From: an uncultured Prevotellaceae bacterium
GTDB taxonomy: Bacteria > Bacteroidota > Bacteroidia > Bacteroidales > Bacteroidaceae
Direction of reading: 5' to 3'
Length of the DNA stretch: 7,107 nt
NCBI GenBank assembly: GCA_902800435.1
Contig: CADCEQ010000076.1
Coordinates: forward strand, 1 to 7,107
How positions within the stretch are numbered: the stretch's first letter is position 1; each line of letters opens with the position of its first letter. Of this stretch, positions 1-7,107 are shown piece after piece. The translations under genes and the position numbers were made by a program. Below the pieces are notes generated by a model, which saw nothing but the letters and a program-made list of their open reading frames with translations, had not been told where the DNA came from and ran no database searches.

Positions 1-22
1 GTCAATATCAAATAACAAAACA

Positions 23-1255
23 ATGTTCAGGAATATCATCCTCTCACTGGCACTTGTGCCAGCAATGGCCTTTGGCCAGACCTTCGACTTCGATATGACA
101 AAGCCGCAGCCCGTCTACAATGCCGAGACGGGCTACGGCTACGACCTGATGCCCGCGCCGACGAAGAAGACGCCGAAGGGGTCTTTCTACTTCTCGGTGA
201 AGGTCGACGACGGCAACTACCGCGTCCGCGTAGTGCTCGGCTCCAAGAAGAAAGCCGCCGAGACAACCGTCCGCGCCGAGGGGCGTCGTCTGATGGTTCA
301 CAATGTGGCCACGAAGAAAGGCAAGTTCGAGACCTACGAGTTCGTCGTCAACAAGCGCTCACCGCAGATAGATGAGAAGAACCGCGTCCGCATCAAGGAC
401 CGCGAGAAGGACTATCTGGCATGGGACGACAAGCTGACATTGGAGTTCAACGGTGATGCCCCCGCCGTGCAGTCCATCCACATCGAGCGCGACGACAAGG
501 TGCCCACCATCTACCTCTGCGGCAACTCCACCGTCGTCGACCAGAACAGCGAGCCGTGGGCTTCGTGGGGACAGATGATTACCCGCTGGTTCGGCCCCGA
601 AGTGGCCATCTCCAACCACGCCGAAAGCGGACTGACCGCCCGCACATTTATTGCCGGCGGACGACTCGATAAGATTCTGACCACGCTGAAGCCCGGCGAC
701 CTGCTCATTGCCGAGTTCGGTCATAACGACGAGAAGGAGAAGCGCCCTGGCGACGGCGCGTGGTATCACTATGTCTATAACCTGAAAATCTTCATCGACC
801 AAGTGCGACAGAAGGGAGCCGACATCGTGTTCTGCACGCCGACGCAACGCCGTGCCTTTGAAACCGACAACAAGACCATCAAGAACACGCACGGCGAATT
901 CCCCGCAGCCATGAAGAGCGTCGCCGAGCGCGAGAAGGTGCCCGTCATCGACCTTAACCAGATGACGAAAACCTTCTTCGAGACCCTCGGCTTTGAAAAC
1001 TCCAAGCGCGCCCTCGTCCACTACCCCAAGGAGTTATACGGCCGTGAACTGGCCGACAACACCCACTTCAACCCCTACGGCGCCTACGAGGTGGCCAAGT
1101 GCGTTGTGATGGGCATGAAGCAGCTCCAACTCCCCATCGTCAAATACCTGCGCCCCGACTGGGAGGACTTCAACCCCGCCCACCCCGACGACTGGCAGAC
1201 CTTCAAGTGGGCTCCCTCACCAATTAAAGACATCGTAAAACCTGACGGAAACTAA
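23..1255 (+). CDS. CE12-type SGNH esterase, probable rhamnogalacturonan acetylesterase
   Basis: A 410-residue secreted esterase expected to remove O-acetyl groups from the galacturonate of pectic rhamnogalacturonan in the periplasm or outside the cell. Residues 1-18 form a signal peptide (Arg-3, hydrophobic core, likely cut at AFG|Q). Residues about 20-157 are a beta-rich N-terminal domain (GYGY, FYFSVKVDDGNYRVRV), of a kind common in Bacteroidota members of this family. The SGNH/GDSL hydrolase domain follows at about 161-372. Block I is GNST with nucleophile Ser-169; block II has Gly-203 in ESGLTARTF; block III is GHND (233-236) with the oxyanion Asn-235; block V is DNTHFN with Asp-345 and His-348. 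All catalytic positions are therefore present. The ATG at 23 has an A-rich leader and no clear Shine-Dalgarno, which is usual in this phylum. The next gene starts 1 bp after the stop, so the two are co-transcribed. The family call is firm; the exact substrate is inferred from the family and the rhamnosidase neighbour. Confidence 0.9.
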   Translation: MFRNIILSLALVPAMAFGQTFDFDMTKPQPVYNAETGYGYDLMPAPTKKTPKGSFYFSVKVDDGNYRVRVVLGSKKKAAETTVRAEGRRLMVHNVATKKGKFETYEFVVNKRSPQIDEKNRVRIKDREKDYLAWDDKLTLEFNGDAPAVQSIHIERDDKVPTIYLCGNSTVVDQNSEPWASWGQMITRWFGPEVAISNHAESGLTARTFIAGGRLDKILTTLKPGDLLIAEFGHNDEKEKRPGDGAWYHYVYNLKIFIDQVRQKGADIVFCTPTQRRAFETDNKTIKNTHGEFPAAMKSVAEREKVPVIDLNQMTKTFFETLGFENSKRALVHYPKELYGRELADNTHFNPYGAYEVAKCVVMGMKQLQLPIVKYLRPDWEDFNPAHPDDWQTFKWAPSPIKDIVKPDGN

Positions 1256-1256
1256 T

Positions 1257-3935
1257 ATGAAAAAGCTAATATCGGTCCTCATGTTGGGCGTATTCGCCCT
1301 ACAAGCAACCGCCCAAACCTGGCCAACGCCCACCCCAGAAGCCAAGCCCGGCGCCCGCTGGTGGTGGCTCGGCTCAGCCGTAGACAAAGAAAACCTGCAG
1401 TGGAACCTCAAGCAGTATGCCGACCACGGCATCGGCGCGGTGGAGATTACTCCGCTCTATGGTGTGCAGGGCAACCAGGCGAACAACATCCCCTATCTCT
1501 CCGACAAGTGGATGGAGATGCTGCGCTACACGCAGGAGCAGTGCCGCGAGAACGGCATCGAACTGGATATGGCCACCGGCACCGGCTGGCCCTTCGGCGG
1601 ACCGTGGGTGCCATTGGAAGAATCGGCCTGCAAGGTTCTGTTTGTCGATACAACATTCACAGGCATGAATGTGGAAAACCTGCCGTTATTGGTGGCGGAG
1701 AAAGACCGTAAGAACTCCCGTCTGTCGAAAGTGATGGTCTACGGGGCGACAGGTGCCATCGATGTGACCCCATTCGTCAGCGACGGCCGCCTGACGTGGA
1801 AGGCCCCCAAGGGCACGAAGAAGCAGGACGAGTGGCGCGTAATTGCCGTCTATATCCGCTACGGCGTGATGAAGGTAAAGCGCGCAGCACCTGGCGGTGA
1901 AGGCTTGGTCATCGACCACTTCGACCGCCGTGCGGTGGCGAATTATCTTCGCCACATCGAGGAAGCCTTCGAACGCACCCACACCCCCTACCCTCACACG
2001 TTCTTCAACGATTCGTATGAAGTGGCCGACGCCACGTGGACACCCACTCTTTTTGAGGAATTCGAGAAACGACGCGGCTATAAGCTCGAAGAGCATTTGC
2101 CTGATCTGCTCACAGGTTTGCGTTGGGCTAATTACGAGAAGAGCCGAGCCAAGGAACGCGCCGACAATGATTTGTCGACACTCTATATCCATATAGGTCA
2201 AAAAGAACTCTCCGACTACCGCGAGACCCTCGGTGACCTGCTCTTGGAGAACTTCACCGAGCAGTGGACGGCGTGGGCACACAGTCACGGAGCCATCACC
2301 CGCAACCAAGCGCACGGCTCTCCCGCCAACCTCATCGACTGCTACGCCGCCGTCGACATCCCTGAGATTGAGGGCTTCGGACTCTCTGACTTCGGCATCA
2401 AGGGCCTGCGCACCGACCCTGGCAAGACGCGCAAGAACGACTCCGACTACTCGATGTTCAAGTATGCGCCGTCGGCAGCCCACGTCTGCGGAAAGCCCTA
2501 CACCAGCAGCGAGACGTTTACGTGGCTGACGGAGCACTTCCGAACCAGCCTGTCGCAGCTGAAGCCCGACCTCGACCTGATGTTCTGCGCCGGCGTCAAC
2601 CACATGTTCTTCCACGGAACGTGCTATTCCCCTAAGGACGATGAGTGGCCGGGCTGGAAGTTCTACGCCTCCATCGACATGTCGCCTACCAACAGCATCT
2701 GGCGCGACGCTCCTTACTTCATGCAGTACGTCGAGCGCTGCCAGTCGTTCTTGCAGTGGGGCCAGCCCGACAACGACTTCCTCGTACTGCTCCCCATTCG
2801 CGATATGTGGAAGAAGAACCCCAGCAAACTGCTGATGCAGTTTACCATACATGGCATGGGCAGTCTGGCTCCAGAGTTCATCAAGACCATCCTCGACATC
2901 GACCGCGCCGGCTTCGACTGCGACTACATCTCCGAGCGTCTGCTGATGGGCGTCAGCTATAAAGACGGTATGCTGCAGACTGCCGCAGGCACCCGCTACC
3001 GCGGCCTCATTATCCCCGGCTCCGGCCAGATGCCCGAGACGATGAAAGCCCATATCGCCCAGCTGAAAGCTCAAGGTGCCCACATCTTCTACGATATTGA
3101 CGCCAACACCCTGCGTACCGCCGCCAAGCCCGAGCCAATGAAGACAGAGTGCGGCCTGAAGGCCATCCGCCGCAAGAACGAAACAGGCTATCACTACTTC
3201 ATCGCCAACCTAACGCCCAACGACATCGTGACCGTCGAGCCGTTAGCCGTCCCCTTCAAGAATGCCGTTTGGTTCAATCCCCTCAATGGCGACATATTCC
3301 CTGCCCAGTTCGACCACGACGGCCTCCATATCGCCCTCCGCAGCGGTGAGTCATTGATACTGCAAACCTACAATGAGTCCACTACCCCCAAAATTGCCAA
3401 CAATTCCCGAATAGCCCATCAACCCCTTCAGCCCATCACCGTCCCCGGCCCCTGGACGCTCTCCTTCACCGAGGAAGCGCCACGAGTGGACAAGAACTAT
3501 ACACTGAACCGTCTGCAAACCTGGGAAACGCTTGACGACCAAACCAAGGTAACGATGGGCACTGGCGTTTATACCACCCATTTCAAGCTATCGAAGAAAC
3601 AATTAGGCGACGGTGATTGGCTTATTGATCTTGGCGACGTCCGCGAGTCGGCCCGCGTCTACATCAACGGCCAGTTCATCGGCTGCGCATGGTCTGTCCC
3701 CTTCGTGCTCGACACAAAAGGTACACTCAAGAAAGGCGACAACGAACTGCGCATCGAGGTGACCAATCTCCCTGCCAACCGCATTGCCGACCTCGACCGC
3801 CGTGGTGTCCAATGGCGCAAGATGGAGGAGATCAACGTTGTAGACATCAACTACAAGAAGACCACCTACGACCAATGGGAGCCTGTCCCCAGCGGTCTAA
3901 ACTCAGAAGTTCGACTCGTCAGGCCCACACGGTAA
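1257..3935 (+). CDS. GH106-type alpha-L-rhamnosidase, secreted
   Basis: An 892-residue glycoside hydrolase expected to release alpha-L-rhamnose from rhamnogalacturonan-type pectin or other rhamnosylated glycans. Residues 1-19 are a signal peptide (KK, hydrophobic run, ATA|Q), with no lipobox cysteine. The mature protein opens with the family's characteristic stretch: PGARWWWLGS (31-40), then a barrel-like segment with GIGAVEITPLYG (58-69) and the aromatic and glycine-rich TGTGWPFGGPW (107-117). Further family-like segments are FFNDSYEV (249-256), DIPEIEGFG (367-375) and TSSETFTW (416-423). Their glutamates (255, 371, 419) are candidate catalytic or calcium ligands, but I cannot assign acid and base without an alignment. 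Residues about 728-890 form a C-terminal jelly-roll, galactose-binding-like domain (DLGDVRESARVYINGQFIG, NELRIEVTNL). The length is normal for the family and the frame is intact. The start lies 1 bp after the esterase stop, so translation is probably coupled. A terminator hairpin follows the stop. Confidence 0.9.
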   Translation: MKKLISVLMLGVFALQATAQTWPTPTPEAKPGARWWWLGSAVDKENLQWNLKQYADHGIGAVEITPLYGVQGNQANNIPYLSDKWMEMLRYTQEQCRENGIELDMATGTGWPFGGPWVPLEESACKVLFVDTTFTGMNVENLPLLVAEKDRKNSRLSKVMVYGATGAIDVTPFVSDGRLTWKAPKGTKKQDEWRVIAVYIRYGVMKVKRAAPGGEGLVIDHFDRRAVANYLRHIEEAFERTHTPYPHTFFNDSYEVADATWTPTLFEEFEKRRGYKLEEHLPDLLTGLRWANYEKSRAKERADNDLSTLYIHIGQKELSDYRETLGDLLLENFTEQWTAWAHSHGAITRNQAHGSPANLIDCYAAVDIPEIEGFGLSDFGIKGLRTDPGKTRKNDSDYSMFKYAPSAAHVCGKPYTSSETFTWLTEHFRTSLSQLKPDLDLMFCAGVNHMFFHGTCYSPKDDEWPGWKFYASIDMSPTNSIWRDAPYFMQYVERCQSFLQWGQPDNDFLVLLPIRDMWKKNPSKLLMQFTIHGMGSLAPEFIKTILDIDRAGFDCDYISERLLMGVSYKDGMLQTAAGTRYRGLIIPGSGQMPETMKAHIAQLKAQGAHIFYDIDANTLRTAAKPEPMKTECGLKAIRRKNETGYHYFIANLTPNDIVTVEPLAVPFKNAVWFNPLNGDIFPAQFDHDGLHIALRSGESLILQTYNESTTPKIANNSRIAHQPLQPITVPGPWTLSFTEEAPRVDKNYTLNRLQTWETLDDQTKVTMGTGVYTTHFKLSKKQLGDGDWLIDLGDVRESARVYINGQFIGCAWSVPFVLDTKGTLKKGDNELRIEVTNLPANRIADLDRRGVQWRKMEEINVVDINYKKTTYDQWEPVPSGLNSEVRLVRPTR

Positions 3936-3956
3936 CAAGTGCCGCCTTACGATTGT

Positions 3957-3995
3957 GAGGCGCCTTCTCACGATTACGAGGAGGCGCCTCGCTTT
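3957..3995 (+). terminator. Intrinsic terminator of the esterase-rhamnosidase unit
   Basis: The arm GAGGCGCCTTCTC (3957-3969) pairs with 3978-3990 as a 13-bp stem with one G-U pair and an 8-nt loop. It is followed on the + strand by GCTTTTA. The hairpin sits 21 bp after the rhamnosidase stop. On the opposite strand no T run follows the stem, so it does not look like an efficient terminator for the converging sensor gene. No separate terminator is visible for that gene in the 112-bp gap. Confidence 0.75.
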
Positions 3996-4047
3996 TACCA
4001 GCTACTCAGCCCTTCGCCCATGGCTTTTACACCCGTCTCTTAGCACT

Positions 4048-6033
4048 CTATTCTTTTTTCTCTGTTGTGATAAGCAATCTGTCCTTCGGATGCTCGCTAT
4101 CCTTCGGGATATATTCTATGCTCTTGATGGGAGCAAAGGACTTCTGCCTGACTTCCAACAGGTCTTTTGCAGCAACGGGTTCCCCATCAATCTTGTAATC
4201 GAAATGCTCAATATCGTTGAGCATGATATTCGCAATGGCTAAACCCACTTTATTATCGTCGGGATGCGAGCCGTCAAACAGGCGTCTCTTCACTTCCCTA
4301 CCGTTGATGGTGATTCTGCCGTTCTCGTCAATCTCAGCCCTCTCCGAAGGGGACACTACAGGCATAGACATGACGGTACCCTCGGGTTTTGGCGCTTCTT
4401 GGCTATCATGGCGGAAAGTTACTGGTAGCGAATATTTCACGCGGACGGCTTCACCATTTTGCTTGCCAGGCATCCATTTGGGCATGGCGCTGACCACACG
4501 GAGGGCTTCTTCATCAAAAGAAGAATAGGTCGGTTTCGTCACTTTTGCGTTGCTGATACTACCGTCTTTCTCCACAATGAAACTCACGACGACGCGTCCT
4601 TGAGCGCCTGCCTCTTTTGCATCTTCCGGATAACGGATATTGTTGCTCAAATATAGCATCAGTCCCGAAAAGCCACCGGGGAATTGCGGCGCCTCATCCA
4701 CCTTATCGAAGACATCCTGCTGGCTGAGCAGTTCATTGTCTATCTCTTCCTGATGCTTGACGGTGGTAATGATAAGCGCGCCATTCTTGGCCTTCTCACC
4801 GTAAGATTTAATGGCTGTCTTCTCTCTCATCATGGCCACCCTGGCGACAGAATCTCTGGGAAGAGCCCGCACTTGGTCTATTGTGGCAATCTTGCCGTCA
4901 ACAATGAGCAACGGTTCTTCTCCTTTCTGTTTGGTATTGAGAATCAGAACAGCCACATTCGGTTCTGTTACTTCCTGCATGGCATTATAAACTTCCAGCT
5001 TGTCAATTGTCTTTGGATCTGTTGCCTCAACCACCTGGATAGTCTGATTGCCACCTGTCTTGACCGTAGCATTTTTCTTACCTTTCTTTACAGACACCTG
5101 TTTCTGAGGCTCGTCGTTCTTATAGACCACATCGGTGACTGTCTCAGCATTGAGGGCGAGGGTGACGCCTATGATAGGAACGAGGGTAAGGAGTTTCCAC
5201 ATGCTGTTGCGATTTGATTTTGTCTTCATAATCATTGTAACTCTGTTTTTGAGGGTACTGTTCGAGATACCGTTGGCCAGAGAGTACCCGCTCTGACCAG
5301 CAGCCTTACGGATTAAGAGTTGTAGATACTGAATGTCATTGAATCCGTGAGAGAGAACCTGCTGGTCAGCCTCGTACTCGTGGATGGTGCGCAGGTCGGC
5401 GCGGAGCATCCACATCGCGGGGTTGAACCATTGCAGGGCAGTAAGCAGTTCCACCAGAAGCACATCGGCAGAGTGATGCAGCCGGAGATGTCCTAGTTCG
5501 TGTGTCAGGAGGGCAGTGGTGCCTTCCTCAAAGTCCTGATGATTCAGGAATACTGTTTTCCACCAACTGAAAGGTGACTTTGCTTTTTCGCTGACAGCAA
5601 TCCGTCTCCCGTCTGCCAAAGAGTGAATCTCACTCTCGGCAGCTATCCTGTGCAGCCGCCATAGCGACAACAGCATCTTCGACAGAACCACGATTACACC
5701 TATTATATAAAGAAGAGTCAGCAGTAGCTGCCAATTAAATGCCCGTTCTGTCCTGGGAACATCGGAGGAAGACGGAAGAATAAAGGTGGTAGGAGAAATA
5801 CCTGCTTCGGGGTAATCTCCTTCAACCATCCATCCTCCACTTTCCACCAAAACGGTTTGGTGAATCGTAATCACACAAAGTGGCAACACAAACGAAGCGA
5901 CGGCTGTCGACAACAGCACGATGCGGTTGAGCCGATGCCATGTCTCGTTGGCAACCAGCAGGCGCCAGAAGATATAGAACACGGCTATCAGTACAGCCAC
6001 TTTCAGTTCGTAGGTGAGAAACAAGGTCATCAT
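4048..6033 (-). CDS. BlaR1-like M56 family membrane metallopeptidase with TonB C-terminal domain
   Basis: A 661-residue inner-membrane sensor protease that would inactivate the BlaI-type repressor encoded just upstream. Hydrophobic helices lie at about 9-28, 36-58, 101-125 and 279-296. The cytoplasmic M56 zinc peptidase segment holds HELGH (178-182; His-178, Glu-179, His-182) and IHEYEAD (217-223), where Glu-219 or Glu-221 is the probable third zinc ligand. After the fourth helix the protein is extracytoplasmic. Residues about 441-541 are a TonB C-terminal domain (FPGG, YLSNNIRYPEDAKEAG, GRVVVSFIVEKDGSI). Around it lie segments that resemble TonB-dependent receptor plug pieces: about 339-368, about 374-425 (LIVDG ... 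SYGEKAKNGALIITT) and the tail about 565-657 (ENGRITINGREV, YKIDGEPV). There is no penicillin-binding sensor domain, unlike staphylococcal BlaR1/MecR1. The start ATG overlaps the repressor stop as ATGA (6030-6033). The ligand is unknown. Confidence 0.88.
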   Translation of the reverse strand: MMTLFLTYELKVAVLIAVFYIFWRLLVANETWHRLNRIVLLSTAVASFVLPLCVITIHQTVLVESGGWMVEGDYPEAGISPTTFILPSSSDVPRTERAFNWQLLLTLLYIIGVIVVLSKMLLSLWRLHRIAAESEIHSLADGRRIAVSEKAKSPFSWWKTVFLNHQDFEEGTTALLTHELGHLRLHHSADVLLVELLTALQWFNPAMWMLRADLRTIHEYEADQQVLSHGFNDIQYLQLLIRKAAGQSGYSLANGISNSTLKNRVTMIMKTKSNRNSMWKLLTLVPIIGVTLALNAETVTDVVYKNDEPQKQVSVKKGKKNATVKTGGNQTIQVVEATDPKTIDKLEVYNAMQEVTEPNVAVLILNTKQKGEEPLLIVDGKIATIDQVRALPRDSVARVAMMREKTAIKSYGEKAKNGALIITTVKHQEEIDNELLSQQDVFDKVDEAPQFPGGFSGLMLYLSNNIRYPEDAKEAGAQGRVVVSFIVEKDGSISNAKVTKPTYSSFDEEALRVVSAMPKWMPGKQNGEAVRVKYSLPVTFRHDSQEAPKPEGTVMSMPVVSPSERAEIDENGRITINGREVKRRLFDGSHPDDNKVGLAIANIMLNDIEHFDYKIDGEPVAAKDLLEVRQKSFAPIKSIEYIPKDSEHPKDRLLITTEKKE

Positions 6034-6401
6034 TTCTTGGATTCTTTGTATGCTTCAACTTGGGAAATCAGTTCACGCAGTTCATTGACAGAGAGCTTTT
6101 CTTCCTTCAGGAAGGTTGACACCAGTCCCTTATAGGAGTCCTCGATGTAGTTGTCAACCAGACGGAAAATGTTTCTCTTTGCATAGTCCTGTTCTGAGAT
6201 GAGGGCATAGTATTGATAGGTAGAGCCATATTGCTTATGGCCAATATAGCCTTCACGCTCAAGACGGCGGACAATGGTAGACAATGTGTTGAAATGCGGA
6301 CGCGGGTCCTCGTAATGTTCGAGCAGTTCCCTGACGAACATGGGACCGTGCTGCCAAAACAGTTCCATCACTTCCCGTTCCTTATTCGTTAGTTTCTTCA
6401 T
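6030..6401 (-). CDS. BlaI/MecI/CopY family transcriptional repressor
   Basis: A 123-residue DNA-binding repressor. Residues about 1-70 form the winged helix typical of the family (LTNKEREVMELFW at 4-16, recognition region FNTLSTIVRRLEREGYI at 37-53, wing KQYGSTYQYYAL). The rest is the helical dimerisation domain. LVSTFLKEEKLS (93-104) lines up by eye with the segment around the known cleavage site of staphylococcal BlaI (Asn-Phe); here the bond would be Thr-96/Phe-97. I chose the ATG at 6401 because MKKLTNKE is the usual family N terminus. An in-frame ATG at 6455 would add 18 residues, but it lies inside the promoter and upstream of the likely transcription start. The stop overlaps the start of the M56 sensor gene by 4 bp, so the two form an operon. 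Autorepression is likely, given the dyads at the promoter. No beta-lactamase gene is adjacent within the window. Confidence 0.9.
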   Translation of the reverse strand: MKKLTNKEREVMELFWQHGPMFVRELLEHYEDPRPHFNTLSTIVRRLEREGYIGHKQYGSTYQYYALISEQDYAKRNIFRLVDNYIEDSYKGLVSTFLKEEKLSVNELRELISQVEAYKESKK

Positions 6402-6442
6402 TTCGTTTCCGTTAGTTCGTTTAACATCAATGACGTATTCAG

Positions 6443-6460
6443 TATCTGGCGGCAAAGATA
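6443..6460. promoter_or_regulatory. Second dyad over the -7 box, possible operator
   Basis: The arms TATCT (6443-6447) and AGATA (6456-6460) are separated by 8 bp and include the -7 hexamer region and the expected transcription start. Two operators at one promoter are known for bla/mec systems, so this could be a second repressor site. With only 5-bp arms it may also be chance. Confidence 0.3.
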
Positions 6461-6483
6461 ACTAAAAAAGCAGAAGCGAGCAA
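6453..6483 (-). promoter_or_regulatory. Bacteroidota-type promoter of the repressor-sensor operon
   Basis: Read on the - strand, TATCTTTG (6460-6453) matches the Bacteroidota -7 consensus TAnnTTTG exactly. A TTG within TAGTTG (6483-6481) lies 20 bp upstream and fits the -33 element (TTTG consensus). Transcription would start near 6447, giving a leader of about 46 nt before the repressor ATG at 6401. Both elements are overlapped by inverted repeats. The promoter is inferred from sequence only. Confidence 0.7.
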
Positions 6484-6507
6484 CTATTTTCTGTAGTTAT
6501 GCGCTTC
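6473..6507. promoter_or_regulatory. Nested dyad over the -33 element, candidate BlaI-type operator
   Basis: A 35-bp symmetric element. The outer arms are GAAGCG (6473-6478) and CGCTTC (6502-6507). The inner arms are AACTA (6482-6486) and TAGTT (6494-6498), with 3-nt unpaired steps between them and a 7-nt centre. The ACTA/TAGT half-sites recall the TACTACA/TGTAGTA-like operators known for BlaI and MecI. It covers the -33 box, so a bound dimer would block the polymerase. The operator role is inferred. Confidence 0.5.
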
Positions 6508-6595
6508 CGTTAAATCCTTTAAATAGTTGTTCACCCAGCTTAACATCGTCATGAGCCAGCTGATATCTTTTCCGGATTACTACACAAGACATACG

Positions 6596-6627
6596 AAAAA
6601 ACCCCGCTCCACAATTGTGGAACAGGG
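6596..6627 (-). terminator. Intrinsic terminator of the rRNA operon
   Basis: On the - strand the transcript would form an 11-bp stem (arms 6627-6617 and 6612-6602, including G-U pairs) closed by an AAUU tetraloop and followed directly by six U (6601-6596). The core TCCACAATTGTGGA is a perfect palindrome. It lies about 15 nt after the 3' end of the 5S gene, as expected for the end of an rRNA operon, and insulates the codirectional repressor-sensor operon. Confidence 0.88.
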
Positions 6628-6642
6628 CTTCGCTCTGTAAAG

Positions 6643-6772
<130 letters not shown>

Positions 6773-6910
6773 ATGTTTCGTATCTAGTCGGACTAGTATC
6801 TCTAGCACCACTAGTATAGCATGACATCTTGAACACAAGAACTGAAGTACCGAAGACTCAAGCAGAACACTCTCTTCTCAGCATTACACCTGAAAGTACA
6901 GCTTCACTGC
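6773..6910 (-). other. 23S-5S internal transcribed spacer without tRNA
   Basis: About 137 nt separate the estimated 23S 3' end from the 5S 5' end. I see no cloverleaf, TTC-loop motif or open reading frame. Apart from the CTAG-periodic tract near the 5S end, it holds no recognisable element. It is transcribed as part of the rRNA precursor and would be removed during processing. Confidence 0.75.
6784..6819. repeat. Four degenerate 9-bp units, each starting CTAG, in the 23S-5S spacer
   Basis: CTAG occurs at 6784, 6793, 6802 and 6811, an exact 9-bp period. The units read CTAGTCGGA, CTAGTATCT, CTAGCACCA and CTAGTATAG. Units 2 and 4 share CTAGTAT. The first two also form the perfect palindrome CTAGTCGGACTAG (6784-6796). 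The role is unknown; alternative small hairpins in the precursor rRNA are possible. Confidence 0.7.

Positions 6911-7107
<197 letters not shown>

Noticed and set aside
359..1021. 220-codon open frame antisense to the esterase gene
   Set aside because: Same reason: low-complexity Val/Leu/Asp/Gly-rich translation opposite a gene with intact catalytic motifs.
1686..3194. 502-codon open frame antisense to the rhamnosidase gene
   Set aside because: The protein has no recognisable domain and mirrors the GC-rich codon pattern of the sense gene, which has clear family motifs throughout. It is a shadow frame.
23..6401. Difference in base composition between the GC-rich pectin genes and the less GC-rich repressor-sensor operon, as a sign of transfer
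   Set aside because: The contrast is visible by eye, but I see no insertion sequence, integrase, tRNA target or flanking repeat. Membrane and secreted enzymes also differ in composition for ordinary reasons.
6402..6455. 18-residue N-terminal extension of the BlaI-type repressor from the ATG at 6455
   Set aside because: It overlaps the -7 box and lies upstream of the likely transcription start. MKKLTNKE at 6401 matches the usual family start.
6773..6910. tRNA gene in the 23S-5S spacer
   Set aside because: The spacer is long enough, but I found no GTTC-like T-loop, CCA-adjacent acceptor stem or anticodon arm on either strand.

Overview
The window looks like a piece of a Bacteroidota chromosome, most likely from the Prevotella/Bacteroides side of the phylum. 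The pointers are a pectin-type carbohydrate gene pair with Sec signal peptides, a BlaI/M56 sensor pair whose sensor carries a TonB C-terminal domain, a promoter of the Bacteroidota type (TTG, 20 bp, TAnnTTTG), start codons without a clear Shine-Dalgarno sequence, and rRNA sequence of Bacteroidota character. The genus is an inference; no 16S gene is present.

Positions 23-3935 (+ strand) hold a tight two-gene unit: a CE12-type (rhamnogalacturonan acetylesterase-like) SGNH esterase and, one base after its stop codon, a GH106-type alpha-L-rhamnosidase. Both carry signal peptides. Together they would deacetylate pectic rhamnogalacturonan and remove its rhamnose. They are probably the end of a larger pectin-utilisation locus that begins left of the window. 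A strong hairpin followed by a short T run ends the unit at about 3957-3995.

Positions 4048-6401 (- strand) hold a converging operon: a BlaI/MecI-family repressor followed, with an ATGA overlap, by a BlaR1-like M56 membrane metallopeptidase. The sensor has no penicillin-binding domain. Its outer part contains a TonB C-terminal domain surrounded by segments that resemble pieces of TonB-dependent receptor plug domains. A promoter with two overlapping dyads lies just upstream of the repressor. No beta-lactamase gene is in the window, so the signal and the regulon are unknown.

Positions 6596-7107 (- strand) are the downstream end of an rRNA operon: the last ~200 nt of 23S rRNA, a ~137-nt spacer without a tRNA, a 5S rRNA gene and a strong intrinsic terminator. 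Two things stand out. The 5S gene contains a perfect 20-bp tandem duplication in the region forming the 5' strands of helices II and III, and the 23S-5S spacer carries four CTAG tetramers at an exact 9-bp period. The rest of the window is ordinary accessory and housekeeping content, and I see no wholly new multi-gene system.
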